A stretch of 64,000 nucleotides of DNA from Paenibacillus lutimineralis. GTDB lineage: Bacteria; Bacillota; Bacilli; Paenibacillales; Paenibacillaceae. Positions 9,691-18,600 of this stretch are shown piece by piece. Under the pieces are notes generated by a model. It was not told the origin of the DNA and ran no database searches. It saw only the letters and a program-made list of their open reading frames with translations. The position numbers were made by a program, and so were the translations under genes. Location: positions 719,501 to 783,500 of the forward strand of contig NZ_CP034346.1 of the NCBI RefSeq assembly GCF_003991425.1, given 5' to 3'. How positions within the stretch are numbered: the stretch's first letter is position 1; each line of letters begins with the position of its first letter.

Positions 9691-12062
9691 TGGTTAGACA
9701 GAAGCTGGAGCAATTCGCCGTAGAATACGACCGGTCCGAAGAACGCCTTACCGGCAGAGGCGATGACCAGAGCAGCATTCATTACCCCGCTGTGTTTCTG
9801 TTTATCGGTGACAAGAGCCGTGAGGCGATTGAACCGATCATGCAGATGAATGAGAAGAGATGGGAGAATAGCGAGGGATTGATCTATCTCCACGCAGGCT
9901 CCGTGGAGGAGTCTGCTGCTGCTCGGGTGTTGGAGTACCGTATTCCAGTTACGGTACAAGAGGGCTCGATTTCGCCTACCTCACGCCGTGATATGTATCG
10001 GCAATTCTATGAACAAGTGCAAGGTTTGCCGGAGCTTAACCGAATTCTGAGAAAGGCTAGTGGAGCTCTGGCGGAGTATGGGAGACTGTACCCGTCCTTT
10101 GACCGGGTTCGTCTTTCTATCATTACGCGGGTCGATGACCCGCTTAATGTGTTTGTTCCGGAAATATCGCTTCTGGCAGAAGCAATATTCCGTCAGTCGT
10201 TCAAGGCAGTACAGATGGATTTGTATGCATTGATTAGCGAACGGGAAGGGGCTGAAGCTTTCGGATACAGCAGCTCGCTCGGCGTTGCGTTTCTGCGTGA
10301 GCTGAGTCTAATGCAGCAATCGGATTATACATTCAGCGCCCCCCTTCATGTGACAGAGGATGGACTTTCGATCCCAGTTACGCACCCGCCTTCTCCGTTA
10401 TTTGACCTTGTCTACATGATGTCCGATCGGGATGAGCGGGGATTCGCTTCACTGGGTGGCTTGCAAACCTGCTACGAGGCGATTTCTCATATTAGTCTGC
10501 TCAAGAACAGACAGCAGAAGGAGCCGTTGTTCCATGCGAATAATGAGGTTTATAACAACACCTCATTCAAAAATAACATTATGACGGAATCCGGACGGCA
10601 AGGCTTTGTATCTGCTGGATTGTCCAAAGTAAAACGTCCGAATCAGTCGATTGCGCTTGCGGTACTGCATCACTTCTACAGAGGCTTATTGGCACGGATG
10701 AAGCGAGAGCCTGATTTATCTACTACAGAGAAGCTGGCCTTTTTTGGAGTGGATGGAACGGCACTGGATCGGGCTGCTGGAGAGATGATTCCTACAGAGG
10801 AACGCCTTAGCGAAATGCATGGCCTTATGACGAATGACATCAGTTATGCCGCCGTTCGCAAGTTGTCGTTGAAAGAAGCCGAGGAGGCTTTATTTGGCGG
10901 CGGTGGAGAGGCGTTCTTCCGCGGTAATTTCCAGGATGAAGCGGCACGTCTTCTGAAGGAGTTCAAGGCTGGCGAGTGGATCGATAGGGCGATCAAGCGA
11001 TCGCTGACCGATTATCCTGATGTTGAGGTATACTGTCTGGCCGCCTGGACAGCGGATGAGGGGCTAAATGGTTCCGTTGGAATTATGGCTCCGCTTCGCT
11101 CCGCTCGCAGGGAAGCGGAAATGCGGCTGGCATCGGCGAGGGCCGAGCTGGATCAGTTCCGCCAGGGGCGCGTGGAAGAGCAGTCGTTCCCACGTGTTCC
11201 GCTGATGGATCGGCATAACCTACGCAGCTTGATCCGCTACCTATTCGACCAGGTCTATTCGCGGAGAAGAGAGATATTGCTGCTGGAGATGAGACTGAAG
11301 CTGATTATGAAGTTTGAAGAAGCCATTCAGCAATTGAATGGCCGGTACCTTGTCGTGATCGGTCAGCTTGAGACGCTGGAGCAATTGCTGCGTGATACAG
11401 CGCTGAGCAGTATTGAGACTGCAGATGATTATATTGGACAGAACATCATGGAGTACTATGAGCGCACTACTGCTGACATTATGGAGCAGTGGGAAAGTAA
11501 ACGGGGACAGTATGCGTTTTTCACAGAGAGCACAATGGGAGATTCGAGGTGTCTGCTTGAGAAAGGTATAGAGGGGTTGGCGGATAAGCTCATCGAGGTT
11601 TGCCGCAAGACCATTTTAACGTCACCGATGTTCTCACGCACGTTCGAGGAAGAACTGCTACAGCGGGCCAATGTGACTGTCGAATACGGCAACAAAACCG
11701 TACTTACCAAGGAAGAGCTGTTCAAGAAGCTCTACCGCATTCTCGAGGATAATGCCGCGATTCAGCTTCGGCTATACGATTACACCCAGGAGCATCGTTA
11801 TGAGGAAAAGTATGTGTTCGGCGATTACACGAGCGAGTTCGTACAGCATATTTTCCGAGCGGATGAAACGTCAAGAATTTATAAGCTCGGTTGTGTCCAT
11901 GAGAAACGAAGCAGCGGTGTAGAGAAGTTGAATCTCATGGGTGGCTTCCATCCGGAAGACCTGATGTATTACGTGAATGGGAAAGTATATTACGAAACTT
12001 ATTTGCAGAACGGGTATGAATTTCACGGGATTGAGAAGTCAAAGCTGCCAGAGTTCAGTTGA
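9690..12062 (+). CDS. Probable degenerate tubulin-like partner of the preceding GTPase
   Basis: No named family is obvious for this 790-residue protein, but hydrophobic strands match the tubulin-like protein upstream at the same spacing. AVFLFIGDKSREAIEPI sits near residue 34, where the upstream protein has ILIIGLGGTGIDALL. VRLSIITRVDDPLNVFVPE near residue 140 sits where the signature loop should be. FDLVYMMSDRDERG near residue 236 aligns with FNLCHLISATNTEG. Both glycine loops are lost, so GTP binding is unlikely. The C-terminal half is helical and charged. The start codon overlaps the previous stop by one base. Inference: a non-hydrolysing subunit pairing with the active GTPase. Confidence 0.6.
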   Translation: MVRQKLEQFAVEYDRSEERLTGRGDDQSSIHYPAVFLFIGDKSREAIEPIMQMNEKRWENSEGLIYLHAGSVEESAAARVLEYRIPVTVQEGSISPTSRRDMYRQFYEQVQGLPELNRILRKASGALAEYGRLYPSFDRVRLSIITRVDDPLNVFVPEISLLAEAIFRQSFKAVQMDLYALISEREGAEAFGYSSSLGVAFLRELSLMQQSDYTFSAPLHVTEDGLSIPVTHPPSPLFDLVYMMSDRDERGFASLGGLQTCYEAISHISLLKNRQQKEPLFHANNEVYNNTSFKNNIMTESGRQGFVSAGLSKVKRPNQSIALAVLHHFYRGLLARMKREPDLSTTEKLAFFGVDGTALDRAAGEMIPTEERLSEMHGLMTNDISYAAVRKLSLKEAEEALFGGGGEAFFRGNFQDEAARLLKEFKAGEWIDRAIKRSLTDYPDVEVYCLAAWTADEGLNGSVGIMAPLRSARREAEMRLASARAELDQFRQGRVEEQSFPRVPLMDRHNLRSLIRYLFDQVYSRRREILLLEMRLKLIMKFEEAIQQLNGRYLVVIGQLETLEQLLRDTALSSIETADDYIGQNIMEYYERTTADIMEQWESKRGQYAFFTESTMGDSRCLLEKGIEGLADKLIEVCRKTILTSPMFSRTFEEELLQRANVTVEYGNKTVLTKEELFKKLYRILEDNAAIQLRLYDYTQEHRYEEKYVFGDYTSEFVQHIFRADETSRIYKLGCVHEKRSSGVEKLNLMGGFHPEDLMYYVNGKVYYETYLQNGYEFHGIEKSKLPEFS

Positions 12063-12068
12063 CTCTAA

Positions 12069-12121
12069 GGGGTTGTTCAAAAGGTCCGCTTTTGATAAGA
12101 AAACCGAACCTTTGAACATGC
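12069..12121. repeat. MITE-like element, internally deleted copy
   Basis: GGTTGTTCAAAAGGTCCGC and TTTTGAT, the left end of the family, are joined directly to GAAAACCGAACC and TTTGAACATGC, its right end. The central hundred bases found at 13466-13643 are missing. It lies between the degenerate tubulin-like gene and the second VWA gene. Confidence 0.75.
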
Positions 12122-12171
12122 AATTTTAAAGACCGTAATGTACAAAAAAGATGTAGGGAGGAAGTGCACGA

Positions 12172-13464
12172 ATGCAGCGTAAAATAAACTGGCTTCTGGT
12201 GCTATTCAGTCTTATTGGCGGAGCAGTTGGGGCTGTAATCGGAGAACTGCTGCTTAACCAGCTAGAAGGCAGGCTGCCCTGGATCGTCATCATTGGACTT
12301 TACTTCGGCATACTTGCCCTGTCCGTAGGATTATTCTGTTTAATCGCGGAAATGGTCTCCCCCCGTCTTAACGGGACGTCATGGAGACAACGTTATGTCG
12401 GTACTTCATGGAAGCTGCTTGTACCGGCGACGCTAGTTATGCTCCTGCTCGCAGGAACCGCCTTGGAATTTTTATATGAGTTGAATGTAGGTCGGGCGAA
12501 ATCGGTAGACGATATCGTCTTAATGATTGATAATTCCGGGAGTATGCTGGAGACAGATCCTGATGATCGCCGTTATGAAGCGGCCAAATCATTGATCGGG
12601 CAATTGGATAGTAACAAACAGGTCGCAGTCATTGTATTCAATAACCAGTCTGAACTCATCCAGCCCTTTGTTCATGTAAGTGATCAGGATGTGAAGAATC
12701 AAGTATATGCAGCGATTGATGCGCTCGAGCCAACCAATGCAGGCACAGATATCGGCGATGCGCTCTTATCATCGATGAAGCAGATCAAAGGGCAACCCAG
12801 TACTAGGGGGGCTATGGCGATCCTATTATCGGACGGTGTAAGCGAAGTCAATACGGCAAGAGTGCTGGCTGACTACCGGGATAGAGGCGTATCCGTTAAT
12901 ACCATCGGTCTTGGCCTTAGCTCAGCTAACGGTAATATTGAGGGTGTGGATCTGCTCAAGGAAATTGCCACAAAGACAGGTGGAAAGTATTATGATGTGG
13001 CGGATGCGTCCAATCTTTCTTTTGTTTTCCAGACCATATACGACAACAACCTGAATGAACGTACTCTGGTTACGGAACGTACCGGACCAATGAAGGACAG
13101 CACTTATTATATGATCCTAAGAATCATATTTGTACTTGGGTTAGGCGCGCTAATTGGCTTGTCGCTCGGAATGATGTTCGATAACCGTCATTTGGCTAAA
13201 AGTTTTACGATCGGCGGTTCTGTATCCGGGCTGCTTGCAGGGTTGCTATTGGAGTTTGGCTTAAGTGGAGGTACATTAGCTGACGCGTTGATCCGGCTGT
13301 TGGCCTGCCTTGTTCTTGCTTCAGTGATGACGATGTTCACGCTTGCCGTCCCTATGCCGGCGAATGGTGTCCGAACGGTTATGCGTCGCAGGGGAGCAAC
13401 ACTTCAGGACGGCAAGACAGGATTCCAAGAGCCCGTCAGAGATCGGCGCAATAGAGGATTCTAG
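12172..13464 (+). CDS. Multispanning membrane protein with an extracytoplasmic VWA domain
   Basis: This 430-residue protein has three N-terminal membrane segments (about residues 7-28, 37-58 and 83-100). A VWA domain (about 115-290) follows with an intact MIDAS: DNSGS at 120-124, a threonine in NAGTDIGDALL, and the aspartate of AILLSDGVSE. Three more membrane segments (about 313-390) precede a basic tail. A basic N-terminus and an odd number of spans place the VWA domain outside and the tail inside. GGGAGGAAGTGCACGA precedes the ATG. It is the second VWA protein in the cluster and has a different topology from the first, so the two may form one extracytoplasmic complex; that is inference. Confidence 0.85.
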   Translation: MQRKINWLLVLFSLIGGAVGAVIGELLLNQLEGRLPWIVIIGLYFGILALSVGLFCLIAEMVSPRLNGTSWRQRYVGTSWKLLVPATLVMLLLAGTALEFLYELNVGRAKSVDDIVLMIDNSGSMLETDPDDRRYEAAKSLIGQLDSNKQVAVIVFNNQSELIQPFVHVSDQDVKNQVYAAIDALEPTNAGTDIGDALLSSMKQIKGQPSTRGAMAILLSDGVSEVNTARVLADYRDRGVSVNTIGLGLSSANGNIEGVDLLKEIATKTGGKYYDVADASNLSFVFQTIYDNNLNERTLVTERTGPMKDSTYYMILRIIFVLGLGALIGLSLGMMFDNRHLAKSFTIGGSVSGLLAGLLLEFGLSGGTLADALIRLLACLVLASVMTMFTLAVPMPANGVRTVMRRRGATLQDGKTGFQEPVRDRRNRGF

Positions 13465-13465
13465 A

Positions 13466-13643
13466 AGAGGTTGTTCAAAAAGTCCGCTTTTGATCACGAA
13501 GCAAATCAGGAAGTAATTCGACATCGAATCTTGAATTCAGCCGGGCCTTCCGGTGCTCACGTACCCAAAACGTACGCTCCGCTCCTCAGGCCCTAGCTTC
13601 ATTCAACCTTCTCGGTGCTGAAAACCGACCTTTTTGAACACGC
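13466..13643. repeat. MITE-like element, full-length copy
   Basis: The most complete copy of the family in the window. It starts GAGGTTGTTCAAAAAGTCCG and ends CCGACCTTTTTGAACACGC, so the ends form an inverted repeat (GTTCAAAAAGTC against GACCTTTTTGAAC). It carries no gene of its own. The long copy at 6125-6276, the deleted copies at 12069-12121 and 43569-43643, and end fragments elsewhere belong with it. Confidence 0.85.
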
Positions 13644-13667
13644 ATTAAAGTGTAAGGGGGCATAGCA

Positions 13668-14321
13668 ATGCGATTTATTGAGGCAGAGGAAGGCTTGCCG
13701 CTCATAACACAGCTTAGTTACAAGATCGATGAGGATCGCTGCAGGCTATTGTGGCAATGGCCTGATGGAATACAAGCGGTGTATATCTATAAAGGGTCTT
13801 CAGATCGAGAGCAGCAGGGGGAAGCCGACTATGGCTATCCTCCCTCTGTTGCAGGTCTAAAGCTGTATACCCGTGAAGAATATAAAGCGGCTGGAGGCTA
13901 TATTGACCGGATAGATACGATTGGCTTGGCGGCTTATACGGTCTATGCCTGTCTGATGGATGACGGGGACAAACGCTTGGTCTATCAGCCTGATGGGCAG
14001 AATACCGTCCAATTCAGTACGGGCCGAGCCAAGATCCGCTACTCTATCACTCATAAGAGCATTTTGCTTCGCAAATACAAGACGGTGCAGATATCTGTGC
14101 TGGCTGAAGTAGATATTCCAAAAGAAGCGCTTTGTTATGTGAAGAAGCAGGGCAATTATCCGGTAAGTATAGATGACGGAACAGTATATCCTTTTCTGAG
14201 AGATTTCCCTTCAGGCAGGAGTACACTGCCCGCGATCGAGGTCGGAAAGAACGATTATGTAAGGCTGTTCTTTACGGATGGCCCTAAGTATGGAAGGTTA
14301 TACGAGCTGATTCCAGAGTAA
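13668..14321 (+). CDS. Hypothetical beta-rich protein of the tubulin/GTPase cluster
   Basis: This 217-residue cytoplasmic protein has no signal peptide, no membrane segment and no recognised family. It is rich in predicted beta strands. The first half contains CRLLWQWPDGIQAVYIYK, which has the look of a fibronectin-type or other immunoglobulin-like sandwich. The second half (from about residue 118, TGRAKIRYSI) looks like another sandwich. AAGGGGGCATAGCA precedes the ATG. It lies 29 bases upstream of the zinc-ribbon GTPase and should be co-translated with it, so a role as adaptor or regulator of that GTPase is the simplest inference. Confidence 0.7.
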   Translation: MRFIEAEEGLPLITQLSYKIDEDRCRLLWQWPDGIQAVYIYKGSSDREQQGEADYGYPPSVAGLKLYTREEYKAAGGYIDRIDTIGLAAYTVYACLMDDGDKRLVYQPDGQNTVQFSTGRAKIRYSITHKSILLRKYKTVQISVLAEVDIPKEALCYVKKQGNYPVSIDDGTVYPFLRDFPSGRSTLPAIEVGKNDYVRLFFTDGPKYGRLYELIPE

Positions 14322-14350
14322 ACATACTGTGAAATGAGGAGGAATGGGAG

Positions 14351-15607
14351 ATGGGTCTGTTCGATTTGTTTAAAAGGAAACCCCAGGCCGAAGAGCGGCC
14401 TTTATTTTATGATATTGTATGTCCCTATTGTTTCAGTAAATTCGAAATGGACGAGGTAGTGTTCAGGGCGACGCATTATCGTGAGGATGATGAGGATTAT
14501 GCTCTTGGCGAGGACGAGGCTCTGAACAAATACAGGGAGAGATTTGGTCTCGATACCGTCTATGATATGGAAGCTATTTTGCGTCCTCAGGACGTTCCAG
14601 AAGAGCATCTCATTTATTCGGATCATGTTCTGATCGGATTGAATGATCGTTATGGGGAAGTGACAAGACACAGGTTGTGTCCGCATTGTCATAATGAGCT
14701 GCCAGTAACTGCGGGGAAAGTGCCTAGTAATATCATTTCGATCATTGGGGCTTCTCAGGTGGGGAAATCCGTCTACATGACTTCATTGATTCATACCCTG
14801 CAGAACACGACGGCGGATCATTTTGATGCGGCTTGTATGCCACTTAATGCTGAAATCAGCCGCAAATTCCGGACCTTATACGAAGAACCGTTGTTTGAGC
14901 GTGGCGATTTGCTGGCATCGACCCAGAAGGAGAAAATGCAGGAGCCGTTTATTTTCCAGTTTGTATTCAAGGATGAATCGAAGCCGCCACTAACGCTCGT
15001 TTTCTTTGATGTTGCGGGTGAAGGCATGGTCGATCAGGATTATCTTGGATTACAGGGTCAGCATATCAAGAATTCTTCAGGTCTACTGTTCATGGTCGAT
15101 CCACTTCAAATTCGCTCGATTCGGGAGAAAATACGCATCAATGTTGGAGATAAACCGGGCGAATGGGTATCGCAATATGATGAGCCACGTGATGTAGTGT
15201 TGACGATGTTCGGTGATTTCATCGCTTATGAGGATCAAGGGAAGACGGATATACCGACTGCGGTAGTGCTAACGAAGAGTGATATGCTTCATGTCTTGAA
15301 GGATGAAGAGGGAGAGTATATCAAGTCCAATAGCAATATTTTTAATAATGCAGTGCATCGTAAACATTTTAATATTACTGAATTCGAGAATATCGATGGC
15401 GAAATTCGCCGTTTTATTGAAAAAGTGGATCGGCCATTTAAAGGTACGATGGATGTCTATTTCAAGGATACAGGGTACTTTGCAGTATCTGCGCTCGGTA
15501 GCAATCCTATTGATCAGAAGCTGCAAAATGTCGTCCAGCCTATACGCGTGGATGAACCGTTCATTTGGCTGATGTATAAATTGAATTACATTGAGGGGAG
15601 AGAGTGA
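14351..15607 (+). CDS. Zinc-ribbon P-loop GTPase (DO-GTPase-like)
   Basis: All nucleotide-binding motifs of a TRAFAC-type GTPase are visible in this 418-residue protein: GASQVGKS at 133-140 (Walker A), DVAG at 220-223 (the DxxG switch) and TKSD at 308-311 (guanine specificity). The GTPase domain is preceded by a split zinc ribbon whose two CPxC pairs, C24/C27 and C110/C113, are separated by an 80-residue acidic insert. The combination fits the DO-GTPases predicted to work with GAP1-type partners. GAGGAGGAATGGGAG precedes the ATG. Its last codon overlaps the start of the GAP1-like gene (GTGA), the tightest coupling in the operon. Expected to be a cytoplasmic molecular switch; its signal is unknown. 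Confidence 0.8.
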   Translation: MGLFDLFKRKPQAEERPLFYDIVCPYCFSKFEMDEVVFRATHYREDDEDYALGEDEALNKYRERFGLDTVYDMEAILRPQDVPEEHLIYSDHVLIGLNDRYGEVTRHRLCPHCHNELPVTAGKVPSNIISIIGASQVGKSVYMTSLIHTLQNTTADHFDAACMPLNAEISRKFRTLYEEPLFERGDLLASTQKEKMQEPFIFQFVFKDESKPPLTLVFFDVAGEGMVDQDYLGLQGQHIKNSSGLLFMVDPLQIRSIREKIRINVGDKPGEWVSQYDEPRDVVLTMFGDFIAYEDQGKTDIPTAVVLTKSDMLHVLKDEEGEYIKSNSNIFNNAVHRKHFNITEFENIDGEIRRFIEKVDRPFKGTMDVYFKDTGYFAVSALGSNPIDQKLQNVVQPIRVDEPFIWLMYKLNYIEGRE

Positions 15608-18600
15608 CCGTGAGGCAAGCTTCTCCCACAATGATTCAGCAGCAATTGTATACAAGAGAGCGGAGCGGTATATTTCGCGGAACGGAAGGATTTGATACTG
15701 TCGCGGTATCGGACGGATTGGATGCGGTGTTCATTAAGAAACAGCTCCATCCGTTCTGTGGCTATGATGCTCCTGCAGAGCTGGCCTCCCGAGGAGAGAA
15801 GGAAATAAGCAGTTATCCGCCGGCGATTCATCTATTCCATACCGAGGGCGGAGAGACGGTGCTGGGGCGGAGCATTTATCAACCCGTAGATTTTACCGGT
15901 CTGCGCAGTGCGTTCCTGACGCATAACTACGTAATTCCATCAGCGCGGCTGGATGAGATCGTGACCCATTACGGTAATTATCTTAATGCCGATTATGCGG
16001 AGAAATATTACACGGAAATCGGTCGGCAGCTCCCGGAACTGGATGACATACCGCAGAAATCGCAGAACCAGCAACATGTGCAGAACAGCCCGACAGGTCT
16101 GACAGCTGAGAAGCTTCTTAAGGAGATAAAGCTGGACGAGAAGAGCTTTAAACAGTTGCTATTCGCTGTCATGACTGCAGTTGGAGAAGGCAGAAAAAAG
16201 GTATATGTTGCCCTTGATGTTCCGGCAGAGCAGATTTCGCAATATTCTGTAGCGCTGCTTAAAGTACTATTCGCCTGTCTGCCATTCGAACTGCGCCGCC
16301 GCTTCGGATTTATCACCTATGCCAAGGAGCCGCAAAGCCGAAAGTTTATACATCTGCAATTCGTGGAGCGCGGTAGTCTGCGTCCTAATGACCGAGAAAT
16401 TGAAAAGGAATATGTATTCGACCTCGCTTCAGGACGATTACCGCAGGATGAGGTAGATGAAGGCAAACAGCCTTATCTTGATTTTGTCTGGAATGCGATC
16501 GGTGAGCTTGGGGTCTTGGAGAACTTCCATCGCTTTGCTGATGAGATGTTGTCAGGGATGGATCCCCAACGCCGGGCTTTATTATCTAGCTATCATGAGC
16601 TGTGCGTGTTCTATCAAATTGAATCGGAACGTTGGGATTTGTATGAAAAACATAAAATAACCGTGCTGCGGGGGTTGCTAAGTTATTTGGAACCCCACGG
16701 TGCCCTGGATTCCAGAATTCGGCTAAATGATATATTTCTAGCTGCTTTTGACCGGGAATTTGATAGCATCAAGCAAGGAAGTATTGTAGAGCTGGCGATA
16801 GTGGAATGCTTCAGGGATTATTATCGGCTGGAAAGCCGGAGTTATGGCCCCAAGCTTGTTAATTATTTGATTCATGCAGTTAATAATTCATTGACTGAAG
16901 GCAGAACCGAGCTCGCCTATTCATTGTACGCTTTGATAGAGAGTCAGTCGGAGCTGAGTAAAGCCTTTTTTGGTACGGTCTTGAAGCTTGGCGAGCTGTC
17001 TAACCGGTTGTTCGATCCCTACATTCAGAACAAGCTTGCGGAGACGCAAGGTTCAAAGGAAGTTCTGAATGTGGTGCATAGCTGGGCGATCGCTCATCCA
17101 GGCTTGTTACAGAGTGCTTCCTTCAAGGAAATAGCTGTTGCAGGTCTAACGGACAAGCTGCGCAAGGAACAGCGATTACTATCTTCTGTCCATATGACGG
17201 TAGATAGTATCCGTAAATGGGCAAGAACGCCTCTTCCTGATAGCGGAATGACTGTGGCGGATTCGGAGCTGGCGGAGCTTCTCTCGCTTTCTGCCAAGCG
17301 TCTGCTGCTTGATGAACTGGAACTGGACAAGCTGACCCAGGATCAGGTGACAACCGCAGCGTTTTTAGGTGAAGCAGATGCCTTTGCCGGCCTGCAGCTT
17401 GACAGTAAGCAGCGTAGTCATGCGGAGATGCTGCGAACGTTATACGAATGGTTTGCGCAGCGTGAGCCAACGGAGGATGTTTTCCGTCTATTGTCTTCTG
17501 AGGAACTGGATCGGATCCAGAAGCTCGGGCGTAAATGGCTTCAATCCAGTATCGAAGTGGAGCAGTTTGGAAAGATCGTACTGGCATTCTGCCAAGACTC
17601 GGCAGTCGGGATTATTGATTACAATCAAGTCATGGATTATTTACAGCGGCATGCCAAGGACAAGGAGAAGATTTACGAATTTATGCTCTGGTCGCAAGGA
17701 AATTCTTACTTTGTTCATGCTCGGGGGCTTGCTCCCGGTTATTCTGCGGCAATACTAGCATACTTTAAAAAGCATGATAAGGATGCGTTTAAGAGCAGAG
17801 ACTATCGGACCCGTTACTTCGATAAAGCGGGAGCACCGCTTGCGAAGGTATTCGCCGATGCGCGTCTCACGCTGTCTTCGCCACTCAAGCGATTTCTTGT
17901 TCAGAACGGGAAAAAGGTGAGAATGACCACTCTTATTGTGGCTTTGGGTCTTGTTGTGGCAGTTGGCTTTCTATTCATCTTGCAGCAGCAAGGGATGCTT
18001 GGTGCAAAGGCGCCCGTTGAAGCCACTCCGCCACCTACACAGGATTCTGGGGTGCTTGTATATGCCGAGAATGTTAAAGGCAGCGACGGAACCGAGACAA
18101 CTTCGCTTGTATTTCTGTTTAAGGGGGAGGAGCAGTGCAAGGTCTTTGATCCCTCAAATCTGATGATAGAGTCACAGGGCCAGTCTGCTCAGCAGTTTAA
18201 GAATTTGAAATATGACTCGAATTGTGTGGTAGCGGACGCTGGAACGGAAGATTCGGAAGCGACAGATCCAGGCGGCGAAGTTGATGGAACAGATGGAAAA
18301 GATGGAACAGAAGGAATCGATGGAACAATAAAGGATACAGAAGAAATAGATAAGGCAAAGGGTAATAATACAGGCGAAAATGGGGCAGCAAGTGGGAAGG
18401 AAACAGGGAAAGAAGACACAGCGCAATCCGGTTCCCAAAAAACGAAAACGGGTGGAAACGATGCGTCTAATGCTACTAACTCAACCAACTCGACTAACCC
18501 GACTAATGGAACCAAGGGAACTAATGGAACCAGTGAAGACAGTGGAAACAATGGAAGCAATGGGAAAAATCCAGCGGATGCAACTACAACTAACGCAACT

